Shown here: positions 48,601 through 61,410 of the stretch, piece by piece | How positions within the stretch are numbered: position 1 is the stretch's first letter | Layout of the letters: each line of letters opens with the position of its first letter | Source: Erigeron canadensis | Lineage: Eukaryota; Streptophyta; Magnoliopsida; Asterales; Asteraceae | Length of the DNA: 64,000 bases | Reading direction: 5' to 3' | Assembly: GCF_010389155.1 (NCBI RefSeq) | Contig: NC_057761.1 | Location: 54,186,587 to 54,250,586, forward strand | The notes under the pieces: generated by a model | Database searches by the model: none | Seen by the model: only the letters and a program-made list of their open reading frames with translations | What the model was told of the DNA's origin: nothing | Translations under genes and position numbers: made by a program

Positions 48601-51600
48601 TAATTTTGACTTAAATGATAACTCAGAATGTGAGGTTCTAGAAATACCTGAAAAAGGTTCAGCAGTGTACAAGGAATCAGTCTTGGATCAAAGAGAATTC
48701 GGTGATATCCATTCTTCACAAGACTCGGCACATACATCTCCAAGCTCACAATCTTCAATTGTTAATAACTCGGAAAGATTAGGATCGTCCTTTGTTCACA
48801 ACTCAAGAGAACAAAAGGACGGGTCTAAATCGACTGCTCTTGATGGGTACACTTCTTTTGTGGAGATGCTACACAAGCAAGGACCCACAACTGTTAATGA
48901 AACATACAGTCAACAACTAGCAGAAGATTCATCTGAACAGACACTTTCTGCTAAAGAGCATGAGTTGCCAAACACTTGCACATTAGAAGCTTTGGCATTT
49001 GAATCCTTTGAGGTCAGAGAGGAAAGAAAACTTATTCAAGCTCAAAACAAGAAGTCAGCAAGTGCAGAAAGCAGACTTAAAGAAAGCAGAGTATCAGCAG
49101 AATCTGCAAATCAAACTGCAGTTCAGATGGTCAAGTCAATAAGTTCACAGGAATCGGTCAAATACTCGAACACATTCATTAACTGTGAGATGCAAGAAGT
49201 TGTTGATTTAACAAATGTATCAGTGGAGACATCCAAATCCACTCAGAGCAACAATATCATTGAAGCCTCAGGTGAAACAACACACAAGGTGGTTAACTTT
49301 AACTTTAACTTCAATGATAATGACGGTAGTCAAATAGTTAAGGATAATCCTAAAGTTAAGAAAGAGAAAACTGGGAAGGAACAGATTAAAGTTGAATGGG
49401 ATAACCTGAGATTGGAAGCTGAAGTCAAACAGAAGAGAGAGAGAACACCAGACACAATGGATTCTCTGGACTATGAGGCAGTAAGGGCAGCAAATGTTGA
49501 TGATGTTGCAGAATCTATCAAGGAAAGGGGTATGAACAATAGGCTAGCAGCAAGAATTAAGGTAATGACATTTCATTCATCAAGAAGCATTTTGTAGTTA
49601 GGATAAGCGGCAGGTGGCTGTTTCATTTCGCTTTATATTATAATGCATGAAATGTGTAAACAGGTAGAAAGTTATCCAAGTTATTCAATTCGGATACAAA
49701 TGATACAGGTCAATTAGGTTCAAAAGGTCAAAAAGGTTCAACAGGTAGAAAGTCATCCAAGTGTATTCAAATGCTTGCAACCTCTTAAATAGCTCTTTTT
49801 TAAAACTAACAATTGATTTCCTGCAGATCATACTTTAATGCATCAAATAATGTCAAACTTCAAGAAAATGGAACAAAAAGTTTGTGACAGAACCTGACCC
49901 AACCCTTAAACTAACCTGTTTTCAACTGAGCCTACTTTGACCAGTTACCGGCCCACCCATCCCACCCATCTTGCCACCTCTATGGCATCTGGTTGCCATG
50001 TTAAATTCTAGTTACAGATTTGAAGTCCTTGAACGAATCTACAGATTTTAATATTAGTTGTATTGGTACAGGATATGCTTGACCGGCTAGTTGAAGACCA
50101 TGGAAGCATCAACCTTGAATGGTTAAGAGATGTCCCGCCTGACAAAGCCAAGTAAGCCCTTTTACGTTGAACACGATTATCTAGAATGAGTCATTGCTTG
50201 AGTCCAGTGTTGAAACGAAACATAAGCATATGCTGTCGATGAGAGCATTAATAATTTTCTCATTTAGGGAGTATCTGTTGAGCTTTAAAGGCTTGGGTTT
50301 GAAAAGCGTAGAGTGTATCCGTCTATTAACACTTCACCATCTTGCTTTCCCTGTAAGCATTATATTTTAGAAAGTCAATCATTGAATTAAGTTATTATCA
50401 TATTTAAAATTTAAATAACCTAATGCATGACCTTTCAATTAGGTTGACACAAATGTCGGACGCATAGCTGTAAGACTTGGATGGGTACCCCTGCAACCGC
50501 TTCCTGAGTCCCTACAATTGCATCTTTTAGAGCTGTAAGCATTACTCCCAATGCGAACTCCTTGATGTATGAAAAAAATACTAACACTATGGTTTCTACA
50601 CAGGTATCCAATTATGGAGTCAATTCAACAGTATCTCTGGCCACGATTGTGCAAGCTTGACCAAAGAACTCTGTATGCAAAAAGTTTCTATGAACTGATA
50701 CTATACATATAAACATCGTCGTCATCACCACCACCACCACATTAGAATATTTATGACATCATCTTAATTTGATTTATTTACAGGTACGAATTACATTACC
50801 AAATGATTACATTTGGAAAGGTAAGGGTGTATACACAAGGAATATAAGTACATCCCTAACTTAACTCTAAATTAAAAACTCAACTGTTGCAGGTTTTTTG
50901 TACAAAGACAAAACCAAATTGCAATGCATGCCCACTGAGAGGAGAATGCAGACATTTTGCAAGTGCATTTGCAAGGTTTGAGCAACATCTGATCCACACT
51001 AAAACTCTAATTAGGATAAACAAATAATAAATCTCTTGCGGTAGATTTTGCACGGTTTTATTGCTATAGCTACATTGCAAGTTTGGTAATACACATCTCT
51101 TGTATATACAAAATAAAGTTGGCAGATCAACCGGAGTACCTATAAGTGGTTCGACTCGGGTAATATTTCATCTTTGCCGAGTCAAACGGGTACTAAAAAT
51201 TGCACACCAAGGAAACATCGGGCCAAAAGTTGCCAAAGTGTGTTTGTAATGGAGAAAGCCTTCCAAATTATTCTCTTCAAAGCATCAAATGATTATTGAA
51301 ATGGCATGAACTTTTCAAATCATATATGAAACCGTATTTATTAAAGCTAAAATTTTGGAGAAAAAGAAGTTCAATTCAACCCAACCCACCCTGCCACCCG
51401 TGTTGCTACCTCTAGCACACAAGTTACAAACAATGGCTATGGAAATAACCCAAGCTTTCTTTTCCTAATAAATTACAAAACATAGATTTAACCTTATGTG
51501 TCAATTGCTGACTTAACCTCATAGAACCCAAAGTTTTTTAACAAAACAAAAACTGATGCTTACACGATAATAAAAGTAATGTACTGTTCAGTAAACGTTC

Positions 51601-54206
51601 ATTTATTTTTTAGAGTTTGAAATGTGGATTTTAACCATTGGTTACATGTTACAGTTATTAAAAAAGACCTTGACACAAACTTTAACTGACAATGCAGTGC
51701 AAGGCTGGGGCTGCCAGCACCGGAGAAAAGTGCAAACGGAACTGGTCAAAACGCTGTAGGGATGATAGATCAACCTTCAACGAGTATAAACAGAACTGCT
51801 CAAAGCCCTGTTAGGATGATAGATCTACCTCCAGCTTGTAACCAGCTGCAACAGTTGTCTGAATCCCAAAACAGCAATTCTGTTATTAAAGAAACAGAAA
51901 CAACAGGGCCTATAGTAGAGTTACCAGCAACACCAGGGCCTATAATTGAGGTGCCAGCATCGCCAGAGCCAATCATTGAGGTACCAGCAACACCAGAGCC
52001 AGAACAGATAAACCAAGAACTTGATATAGAGGACTTCTATGAAGACCCAGAAGAAATTCCAATGATCAAGCTCAATGTTGAACAGTTCACTCAGAACTTG
52101 CAAACTTTCATGGAGAGTCACATGGAACTTAGAGAAGGTGACATGTCAAAGGCATTAGTAGCCCTAACATCAGAAGCTGCATCAATCCCAACGCCTAAAC
52201 TTAAGAATGTGAGCCAGCTAAGAACAGAACACCAAGTGTAAGTGACCGCTATCCTATGTCATTTTGCTTATTCTGTTCTATTCCTTACGAGTAATTTTTA
52301 TACAGATAATGCAATAATAATAATAGAAAACATATATCTAGAATATTGCCACATGGTATATGAGATAGAGAGAACTAAATAGCTTAATTATTGCAAATCG
52401 ACTCCCAAGAATAGGGTATTAGGGGATTTAAATTTTATATTTTCTATGATATATAATTAAGTTTGTCTAAAAGCAGACGGGATCAAATTGGTAGTTATCT
52501 AAACATTCAACATTTCTGGGATATTCCAAAAAGAAAGCTTCCACCCTGTTAGGTACTACCCACATTCATCAACGATAAATTTGTATAATATATGAAGCAA
52601 AATATGTGTTAGAGATAATGATCACTTTGTGAAAATACCATAAAGTGTGTGGTAACTAACCTAACTGCACATCCAAATCTAGAAAGAGAATGGTGTATCT
52701 TTTTGCAATGGGTTTAATCCTGATGCCTTTTTCTAATCAACTTTGCAGCTACGAGCTTCCAGATTCACATCCTCTTTTGGAAGGGGTAAGTACACCAAAA
52801 AATTTGTAATATATAATTTCCTCTTGTTAGATTTCAATTCCTCAACAAATGATCGCTAAATTTCAGATGGACACACGGGAGCCCGATGATCCTTGCTCGT
52901 ACCTCCTCGCAATCTGGACACCTGGTAATCAATAAATATAGAAATGAGTATCAGTAGCCAAGTACATATAGATGTTGCAAAACCATAATTGCACTTCTTA
53001 AGCTTGTGAACTGTAGTGAGATGAAAAAAGACAGCTATATATTGGTTGTGTGAATGCTGATTTAATTATATGCCATGTTTCATTCTTGTATGACAGGTGA
53101 AACTGCAGATTCGATTCAGCCACCAGAAGGACAATGTTGCTCCCAAGAATCTGGCATGTTATGCAACAAAGAAACATGTTTCTTCTGCAATAGCACACGA
53201 GAGGCAAATTCCCAAACTGTTCGTGGGACACTTCTGGTGAGAATCATATACAACCACTGCTTTATATCTCATTAGTATATGTTAGGCTACACATTACAGA
53301 AACTGGCTATATCTTATCTTAATCTACATCATCAACAGATACCATGTCGAACTGCTATGAGAGGGAGCTTTCCACTCAATGGCACGTATTTCCAAGTTAA
53401 TGAGGTATATCATAATGCTGGCTCTGATAACCTAAATGTATCATAAATATCAAGCGGTCTTGTATTTAGCCCTTTCTTTCCTTACAGTTGGGTAAGAATG
53501 TTATTCTCCGGTTTTTAATAATATAAACTTTCAATGAGGTACAGGTGTTTGCAGACCATGCGTCAAGCCTTAACCCAATAGCTGTCCCCAGATCTTGGTT
53601 ATGGAATTTACCAAGAAGAACGGTGTACTTTGGAACTTCTATACCAACGATATTCAAAGGTAAAACGAAAATAAATTAAACTTGATATGCATAATAGCAG
53701 TGTATTATTACACAAACTTATCCCATACTAACTTTTTTTATCTGCCAGGCATGACGACTGAAGCTATTCAATACTGCTTCTGGAGAGGTACGTAAATATA
53801 AAGATCCCTATATTAATGTGTGGTTTTCAGTTTTGCTGCGTTCATATTTCTACAACAAAAGATAAGCATAACGACACAAACTAGTACATCAACTACAGTG
53901 ATTTTAGAGGAGGGGATATGCGCAATCTTGAAATTGAAGTAATTATCTGTTGTTCCCACAACAAAGTTTCCTACGAGGGTTTAAAGTCATCCATTAATGA
54001 ACGCTAAAAAAAAACTCTCTTAATAAAACTATTGTATCATTTCTCTCAAGTTTGGTTTTAATAATGTATCAGGGTTTGTTTGCGTGAGGGGATTTGAGCA
54101 GAAGACACGAGCCCCCCGTCCACTGATGGCGAGGCTACACTTCCCAATTAGCCATTTAAAAAGATACAAAGCAATGGCTGATGAAAAAGAGAAGTCAAAG
54201 CAGTAA
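45642..54206 (+). CDS. DME: DEMETER-like 5-methylcytosine DNA glycosylase/lyase
   Basis: This nuclear enzyme excises 5-methylcytosine and starts active DNA demethylation. Nineteen exons join in frame to 1701 aa: 45642-45936, 46043-47638, 47725-48108, 48221-48311, 48397-49561, 50072-50151, 50268-50352, 50443-50534, 50604-50672, 50784-50820, 50893-50975, 51698-52237, 52749-52785, 52867-52924, 53097-53236, 53339-53404, 53545-53659, 53749-53787 and 54073-54206. The Lys-rich AT-hook region near 230-410 is tandemly duplicated. The glycosylase domain starts with RGRAESFISRMHLVQGDRRF; the helix-hairpin-helix GLGLKS has K1216, and VDTNVGR has D1234, the catalytic pair spaced 18 residues as in DME. Four cysteines (1301, 1308, 1311, 1317) form the 4Fe-4S site. 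A permuted CXXC (CNKETCFFCN) and the RRM-like C-terminus (FVCVRGFEQKTRAPRPLMARLHFP) follow. A TAA directly precedes the ATG in frame. DME versus ROS1 cannot be settled here. Confidence 0.93.
46442..46970 (+). repeat. Intragenic 264-bp tandem repeat (88 codons x 2)
   Basis: In exon 2 of the DEMETER-like gene, GKRKYVRRKGIEK recurs as GKRKYVRKKGIEK exactly 264 bp later (46492 and 46756). KINFDEPE, TEVT and DPSTST/NPSTST blocks recur at the same offset. Each unit carries one AT-hook-like basic motif. Confidence 0.9.
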
Positions 54207-55809
54207 AAGACCTTGAGGCAGTTGTTAAAAGTCTGTCCTACATATAAAATGCCAGAATAACCATGTACAAATATCAAGAGAAGGCATACAGATTTTTTAA
54301 AAGCTCAAGGTTGGCTGTCCATGACCACGGTGGCAGTATCCACAGTTTAGAAATCATAGAGACAGCAGTTGACTTGTATAACCCAAAGATGAAGTATGGT
54401 AGCAGTCCCTTATTTGTGCTATATATATTGTTCTAGCTTTTAAAATATGTTTAGGACCTTTTCTTTTAGTGGTAGCAGTTCCTTTTTGGTGCTATAATAC
54501 GAGTAATAATATGCCAAGTGGAAAAGATTCATTTCATTGCAGATTCAACAAAGATAACTCTGCTGAAATCTCAATCTCTTAACTATATTATCTTTATTAA
54601 AAGCACTACATTTGCAACCTACAAGGAGCCAAGTAAACAAACCTTAAAGAGAATCATCACAAATGGTAAAAATTGAAAATCTCTTAACAAAAATTAAGCA
54701 ACAACTATCAGGAACCTAACACCATTAACTAATTCTTAATTCAAGAGATTTTCACAAACAAGCTACAGCGAACAATTGTTGCACATTCTATCTTGCAAGT
54801 CATGGCCGATGACAGATAAATCAATCAATAGGTATATTTTATAAAAAAATATATATTAAATAAATATTAATATATTATATTGCAAGGACACACTAAATCA
54901 GTATTCAGATGTAAAAACGTAATTTAATTAATTCTGTAAACATACCTCTTTGAGATCCAAATTGATATCAATATATGCGGAGAGAGATATTTGTTGTTGT
55001 GATGATTGTTAGTTGGCGGTTTTAGTGATTTTCCCGCTTTCTTCGACATTTTGGAACTTGGCTTCCCTCTCTTTTTCTTTTCTCTAATGAAATTGCAAAT
55101 TTAGTGGGTGTGGGTGTGGGGCCTGTTGGGCTAGGTTTTGTTTGGTTTAATTTTGGGCTTACCAACTTTATCAATTTGCAATTAAAACATAAATTCGTAA
55201 GTCCAAAACCTAAATAGGTATCCATGTCATAGGCGATGATAATTTTAATTAAACACCTGTGTAAAAAATTAATAGCATCAGATTCACGCAAAATATTGAA
55301 GATGATGTTGTGATGAATTAATAAAAATTGTTATTTCTTTTCATAATTAAAAATTATAAATATAAGTCATAATATTTTTAAATTAATATTTAAATAAGTT
55401 AATTGTAAAAGAAATAATTTTTACTAACGAATAACGACACTATAATTGATAAATTTATAAGGTAATTGTTTAAGAAGAAAAGTTTTACAAAACGAATAAT
55501 GGAATTATATTTAATATATTAATTTAGATTAGAGAGTTGAGCCATTGACGAAACCATGTAGATTGAGCAACTTGTAACCCACCCGATCTATTCCTTGAAA
55601 AAAAAATACCTTTCGGAAAAATACTGTTTGGGAAGAAATCTTTTGCAAGCTTGATGACTTGGGCCAATAACTCAAAGGGAAAACTCCCCGTGCCTCACAA
55701 TCTCACAATTGGAAGTCCGCGTGTAAAATAGTGGTTACTTAGTCTAACTTAGATGGTTAATTTATTACTGGTATAACTTACATTTTATAACTTACAAATT
55801 ATTAAAATA
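54207..55809. other. Intergenic, 3' flank of DEMETER-like gene
   Basis: No gene is recognised. TTTTCCCGC near 55030 is E2F-site-like, but no adjoining gene is visible. An open frame at 55022-55291 on the minus strand is not convincing. Confidence 0.4.
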
Positions 55810-56737
55810 GGGGTGAGTTATTTTGAAAACTTTTAAAAAGAAAAGAACTCAAAAACCATTCTGGACTACATATTTTTTTCCTTTTTCTCTCTCTTCAATT
55901 AAATAATAAAATTCACCAAAATCATTCAAAATGTTCTAACTCACAAACCGTAAATCGTTAGACAAAACAAAAAACATGGGTAGTCTTAAAATTTCGTCCT
56001 CTTTCATTAGAGATCCAATTCGATATACTTTTAACGACTTTTTAATTTTCATTTTCTTTTTGATAGTTACACATAACTTACACGTGTGTAGGTTGAACTT
56101 ACACATGTGTAGGTTGAACAAAAATTATGATTTGAAACGGGCTTTGCCTCTAAGGATATTCATAAACCAAAGCTAGTGGGGGTGATAGGCCATAGAGGGT
56201 GATAGGTCATAGGGTGATAGTGATAGGTCATAGGGGTGACCAGTGAGGGGTGATCTATCTAACGGGCTCTGCCCTTAGCCGTTATTCCTCCGCCATGGAC
56301 TGACGGGCTCCGTCCTTGGCTACCATGGCTCTGCCATGGATTGACAGACTCCACTCTTGACCTTCATTGTTGTGTACATGTGTTCATTTACTAATTTACA
56401 TGTGAAAACAATGATCTTACACAGTGTAGGATGAACCTACACATGTGTAGGATGAACCTACACATGTGTAGGATGAACGCGATGGGAAAAAAAAACGAAA
56501 ATTAAAAAGTCGTCAAAATTATATCGAATTGGATCTCTAATGAAAGAGGACGAAATTTTAAGACTACCCATGTTTTTTATTTCGTATAACGATTTACGGT
56601 TTGTGAGATAAAACATTTTAAATGTTTTGGGTGAATTTTCTTATTTAATAGAAGAGAGAGAAAATATAAGAAAATGAGTGGTCCAAAATTGTTTCGCGTT
56701 CTTTTTTATTTGTGAGTTCTCAAATAACCCTTCCTCT
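55810..56737. mobile_element. Mutator-type foldback element with 9-bp target duplication
   Basis: The 928-bp element has inverted arms of roughly 300 bp each. It opens GGGGTGAGTTATTTTG and closes with the complement of AGAGGAAGGGTTATTTGA. Long blocks such as CTCACAAACCGTAAATCGTT and TCTTAAAATTTCGTCCTCTT mirror each other. ATTAAAATA flanks both sides (55801-55809 and 56738-56746). Long terminal inverted repeats and a 9-bp duplication indicate a Mutator-like element without transposase. The centre holds tandem ACACATGTGTAGG repeats and a GGTGATAGGTCATAG repeat. Confidence 0.85.
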
Positions 56738-57034
56738 ATTAAAATAATAATAATTCATTTTAGGTAAACAGAATGTTATCTTTTGCTTGCGCTACTATAT
56801 TATCATTTTCTTACACTAATTTTTGGTTTGAAGTTCACGTCGTCAAAACCCCTTGCACGTTGTGAAATGTCAAACAATGATAGTTTCCAATCCAAGACCT
56901 TCCTTAACTATCAAATGAGACGCAATTGTAATAGATGTGGATGTTTGATTGACCTTAAATTACCATGAATTGTTCATTGAGAAGAATTGAAGGTAAATAA
57001 CATGACTGATTTAATAATACTTCTAAGGGTTAAG

Positions 57035-57302
57035 TATCTGGAAGTGTAAGTAACTTTTACATTTTTTCTATTGTGTGAATGTAACTTTCATTTGGTTCAT
57101 TGTATGCAACTAACCCGCTAAATTTGAACGATTAATGTAAATTTTAAGGTTGACCAATCAAAAACTTCTACGTGGCAGCTCATATGGTGTGTCACGTATA
57201 CACTTTTATATTAATCGTTCAATTTGGCGGGTTGATTATATACAATGAGCCAAATGAAAGTTACACAATAGAAAAGATGTAAAAGTTACTTACATCCCCT
57301 AT
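57035..57302. mobile_element. Palindromic MITE, superfamily unassigned
   Basis: The left arm reads TGTAAGTAACTTTTACATTT, then TCTATTGTGTGAATGTAACTTTCATTTGG. The right arm is its near-perfect complement (CCAAATGAAAGTTACACAATAGA..GATGTAAAAGTTACTTACA). The centre is near 57170. No clear target duplication was found. Confidence 0.7.
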
Positions 57303-57366
57303 AGATATAGTAAACCCTACTTCTAAATGGAAAGATTGCTTATATACATATCTTTAGATGTTTATG

Positions 57367-59399
57367 TGTCACACCCTACCTTAGGCGGAATCGTAGGATA
57401 TGACGAAAAGATATAGCAATAGCACATGGACTTTATAATAGAGTCATAAATGTAATTCCCACAAGCGGGATAAGTCTAGGCAACACGCCTCAAATATCAA
57501 AAGATGTAACAAATATCAAATAGAGTTCAATGATTAAATGCAACTAGGAGTCCATGAAAGATGTCTTTATTAGTCTTCTTGAAGTCCTTATGCTCAATCT
57601 CCTTAAGCATTGTTATTACCTGAAAATGAATGCTCGAAAATGTCAACATAATGTTGGTGAGTTCGTAGGTTTAAAGTAATACAAATGAATTTGCTGTGCA
57701 TGATATATATGAGGTTTGGACAATAGTGTAAATATAAACATGTAGCAGCTTGTATGCAATCCAAATACTGATCAATGTCATCATAGTTATCCAACAACAC
57801 AATCCCCATCACTCATGCCAACAACTCAATCATGCTTTAAATACCAACAACTACCAGCTGGAGTATAAAGTTGGTCGATAGTTTTCCAATAGTCTTCAAT
57901 AGATATCAAAAGACATCTATTGCATCAAAGAAATCAATACAAGCAAGCTAGCATACACAATTTCATAATTACACGTATTTGTCCATGAAAACAAACAAGT
58001 TTTGGCACAACTAGTAAAGAAATGAAAAGTGTTTTGAGCATCATTTTCCCCCAAAAAAATAAAATAAAAAGGGGCCACGAAACTCACCTCAACAAGCAAA
58101 CAGTTGTGCAAAGTCCAGAAAGGTCACTAGAATCTACACAACATATATATGAACAAGTTACAACTATGGACATGGGAATAACCGTCCATTGTAACCCGCA
58201 TTTGATGAAATACACATATGGCTACTTTAAAAATATTCATAAAATGATTTGTCATATTTTATTAAGTTACAAGTCATATAACTTAATATAGAGTATTTGT
58301 CTTGATGATTTATGATTAAATTCTACAAACTCATATTCACTGGAATTTTCGGTAACTTTACCAATTTTTATTCTGGATCACCCGAACTAACTAAGTCCTT
58401 AAATTTTTACCACAGTAACTTTTATGTGTTATATACTTAAATGAATTTTTACAGAATTTATTTTGTACTTGAACTATTTTTAAAAATTTGATAATTACAG
58501 GCTAGTTAATAAATTCACTGTTTGCGCGCAGAAAAGTTTTATAAAAGTTAAGGGCCTTCGAAGCTTCAAAAAAAATCCAAATTTTTAATGTACACTCTTA
58601 ACATCTTAAAAATGTTTCTGGAAAAAAATAATCTTCCAGTTCATAAAATCGACCAAGATATGACTATTTGAAGTCGACCTAAATCTGTTCTGAAAACTCA
58701 GCTTTGCGCAGTTTTGTTATAAAATTCGTTTGACAACCTTAAACTTCATATTTTGACACGAAACCACTTCCACCAGAAAGTAGACTTCCTGAAATTAATT
58801 TTAGACACAAAAAATGTGACTTAACCATCTTCCATGACCAAGATACGACCTTTCAAAGTTAACAAACAGAATCTGTCCAGATTCTGAAATAACTCAAACT
58901 TATTGTTTTAAAGACTACTACAACTAATATACATATATAAACTTTCAAATCTTTCTAACACCTATTTACATCTGTTATTATGATTTCCATGCCTTCATAA
59001 TTGGATTTCTTTAATTACATTAATTATTATGATACAATAAATGCGTAGAGTTTTAACATTAATATGATTTATACTTCAAGCTTTTGATTTAACCCTAAAA
59101 AACCCTTTAATTCATTATTATAAATTTGCCATAATATGTATTCATCAAATAGGCTACTTATAAACAAAAGATCAATAAAAAATATAGTTATATATAAACA
59201 TATATATATATATAAGATAAGTAATTTACCTTAAGATTGATGATCACTCCTTAGATACCTTAACAAAATAAAATATAAACCTATAAGGATTTTAACCATA
59301 GAGTTTTATATACATAGATTATTTAAAAAAAACATACTCATATTTACTTACCAAACTTCTAGAAAATCTTTGAGATTAATACTTGACAATTGTGTGATT

Positions 59400-59440
<41 letters not shown>

Positions 59441-59946
59441 TGATGGTGTTTGACGGCAGGAGCAACCAAGAGGGTTTTGGTTTAGAGATTTTATTTTGAT
59501 AGTTAATTTATAATGCATATATATCTTTATTCCTATAGAGTTAAGTGTTGAGTTAGTATGTATTTAGGATAGTTGATTATTAAATTAATATTAGATAAAT
59601 ATTTCATGTTTATCTTTATAATCTTATTATTATTACGACTTAACTCATCAGATTATAACTTCAAAGTACAGATAATTAGTCTACGATGATTTAGCATTGT
59701 CTAAAAATAAATATGACTAACAACTACGCGTCTAAAGAGTACGGGAATAATTATAGTCATCTATGTTTAGAAAGATCAAAAGACTAAGTCCAAAACTACT
59801 TGAATCCAAGTAATAGTAGTCACATATTGGAATGATCACCACATTTTTACGCTTGCTATACTATATAAGAACATTGACTAGTCAAGAAATTAGAAATTCA
59901 AGTTAGAGACTATAATAAAGTACCGGTTTTAGTGACGGATGTCACA
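57367..59946. mobile_element. Solo LTR of a large retrotransposon, 5-bp target duplication
   Basis: The 2580-bp block opens TGTCACACCCTACC and closes GACGGATGTCACA. TTATG stands directly on both sides (57362-57366 and 59947-59951). There is no open reading frame, primer site or internal domain. TG..CA ends, a 5-bp duplication and the absence of a second LTR point to a solo LTR left by LTR-LTR recombination. The TGTCACACCC start and length suggest a gypsy-type element. It contains a T tract of about 38 bp near 59402-59439. Confidence 0.8.
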
Positions 59947-59951
59947 TTATG

Positions 59952-61410
59952 CATTTTATTTTAGTTTAGTCCATACATGGATATGACTATCAGCTAATGC
60001 CTAATGATATGCAACAACATATCCTTGAACAAGTTCTTACAGTATCTTACAAATTACCCATTACCAATATCATTCAAAGAAAAGGAGAAAATAAATGGCC
60101 ATAAATGTGTCGAGAAGCTTTTTCATTCATGTCTCAAATTATAGTTATTTAGTTATTCTTTTGTGTTAACAACCTGGTACCAAATCTGAACTAGAAACCT
60201 TGTACCAAATCTGAACTACAGAAACAAATTAAGGCTCATAGACCTGAGCCAACAATTGTGCAATATTGTAGTTTTAGAGTATATATTACTACATATTGTG
60301 AGATAATTGATTAAAGTAATTAACTTTTAGAGAAACTCCAAAGGTACCGTTTTTACTCTACCAAAATGAGTACTAAGATTTTGGTTAGAATACTCAATGA
60401 TGCTCAGCGAGTGGACATATGGTAGTACCGTTGCGCAGAGCTGGATAATCTCAAACCATTTGGGAGATGTTGCCTTTTTTCATTTGCTTTTGTTTTAAAG
60501 AGCGCAAATATATCTATCTTTTAGTATTATATATATTCAGATCGGATTCATAATCAAGATTCTGGATACATTATCTGTAACCAAAACACTCATTTGAGAT
60601 ATAATTACTTCTCCATTTGAGGTAAACATGAACTCCATAACTATACAAACTATAGAATTTGGGCAAATACTGGCCATAAACAGATGTGTCGTAGCCAGTA
60701 CTTATATGGATTGTGGATAATATATGCATGATAGATCCAGGCATCCAGCCCTGTACATGCACGATCTAAAGCTGGGGAAACTTGCTTTGCATTTCCAGCT
60801 GAAAATACGAAAGTGATTGATCCCAGATTGCATCCTGACTATCCTGGAGAAAGAATAACAGAACAGTGTTACTGATGTAACAGATTAGTTACTCCAAAAC
60901 AGTAACAATTAAAAGTAAGCATAAACAGAATTGTTCATAGCGGTCAATAAGAAACACTATTGTACAGAAAAAAACCCAACATGTGCATATAGTAATGAAC
61001 TATCCAATGGAGAGCTTGTGGGGGCGGGTAAGTTTGAAGGGGTCAATAGTTAATACTCTTCTATAGATCTCAAGTCGGGTGAAGTCACGTACTTAAGAAG
61101 CAAAATACCAATCAAAGTTAAACCAGAGTTCATAGGAAAGGGTTACCGTTGTGCTCAGAGGTGAAATTTCTCTGTGGAGTAACCTTTTTCCTATTACATT
61201 TTGCAAAAAGGCTTACTATGACTTGAGAGTTGAGATCAAGTCACCAAGAACAGACCTTTCATGTCGTGTAAGGTTATACCAAGTAAAACGTAACTACGCA
61301 GATTTTGAATTTAAAACTAAATCAAATAATAAGAAAATAAAATATCAACTGATTTATTGGATAATAGTTTCATCAGTAAAAAATCCCTATCAACCGAACC
61401 AAATTAGGAT
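59952..61410. other. Intergenic, 3' flank of HSFA3
   Basis: No gene is seen. The part next to 61410 is the probable HSFA3 3' UTR. An open frame 61151-61531 on the plus strand overlaps HSFA3 and is not credible. Confidence 0.5.

Noticed and set aside
55022..55291. 89-aa minus-strand frame downstream of the DEMETER-like gene
   Set aside because: Low-complexity composition, no conserved motif, no splice or promoter context.
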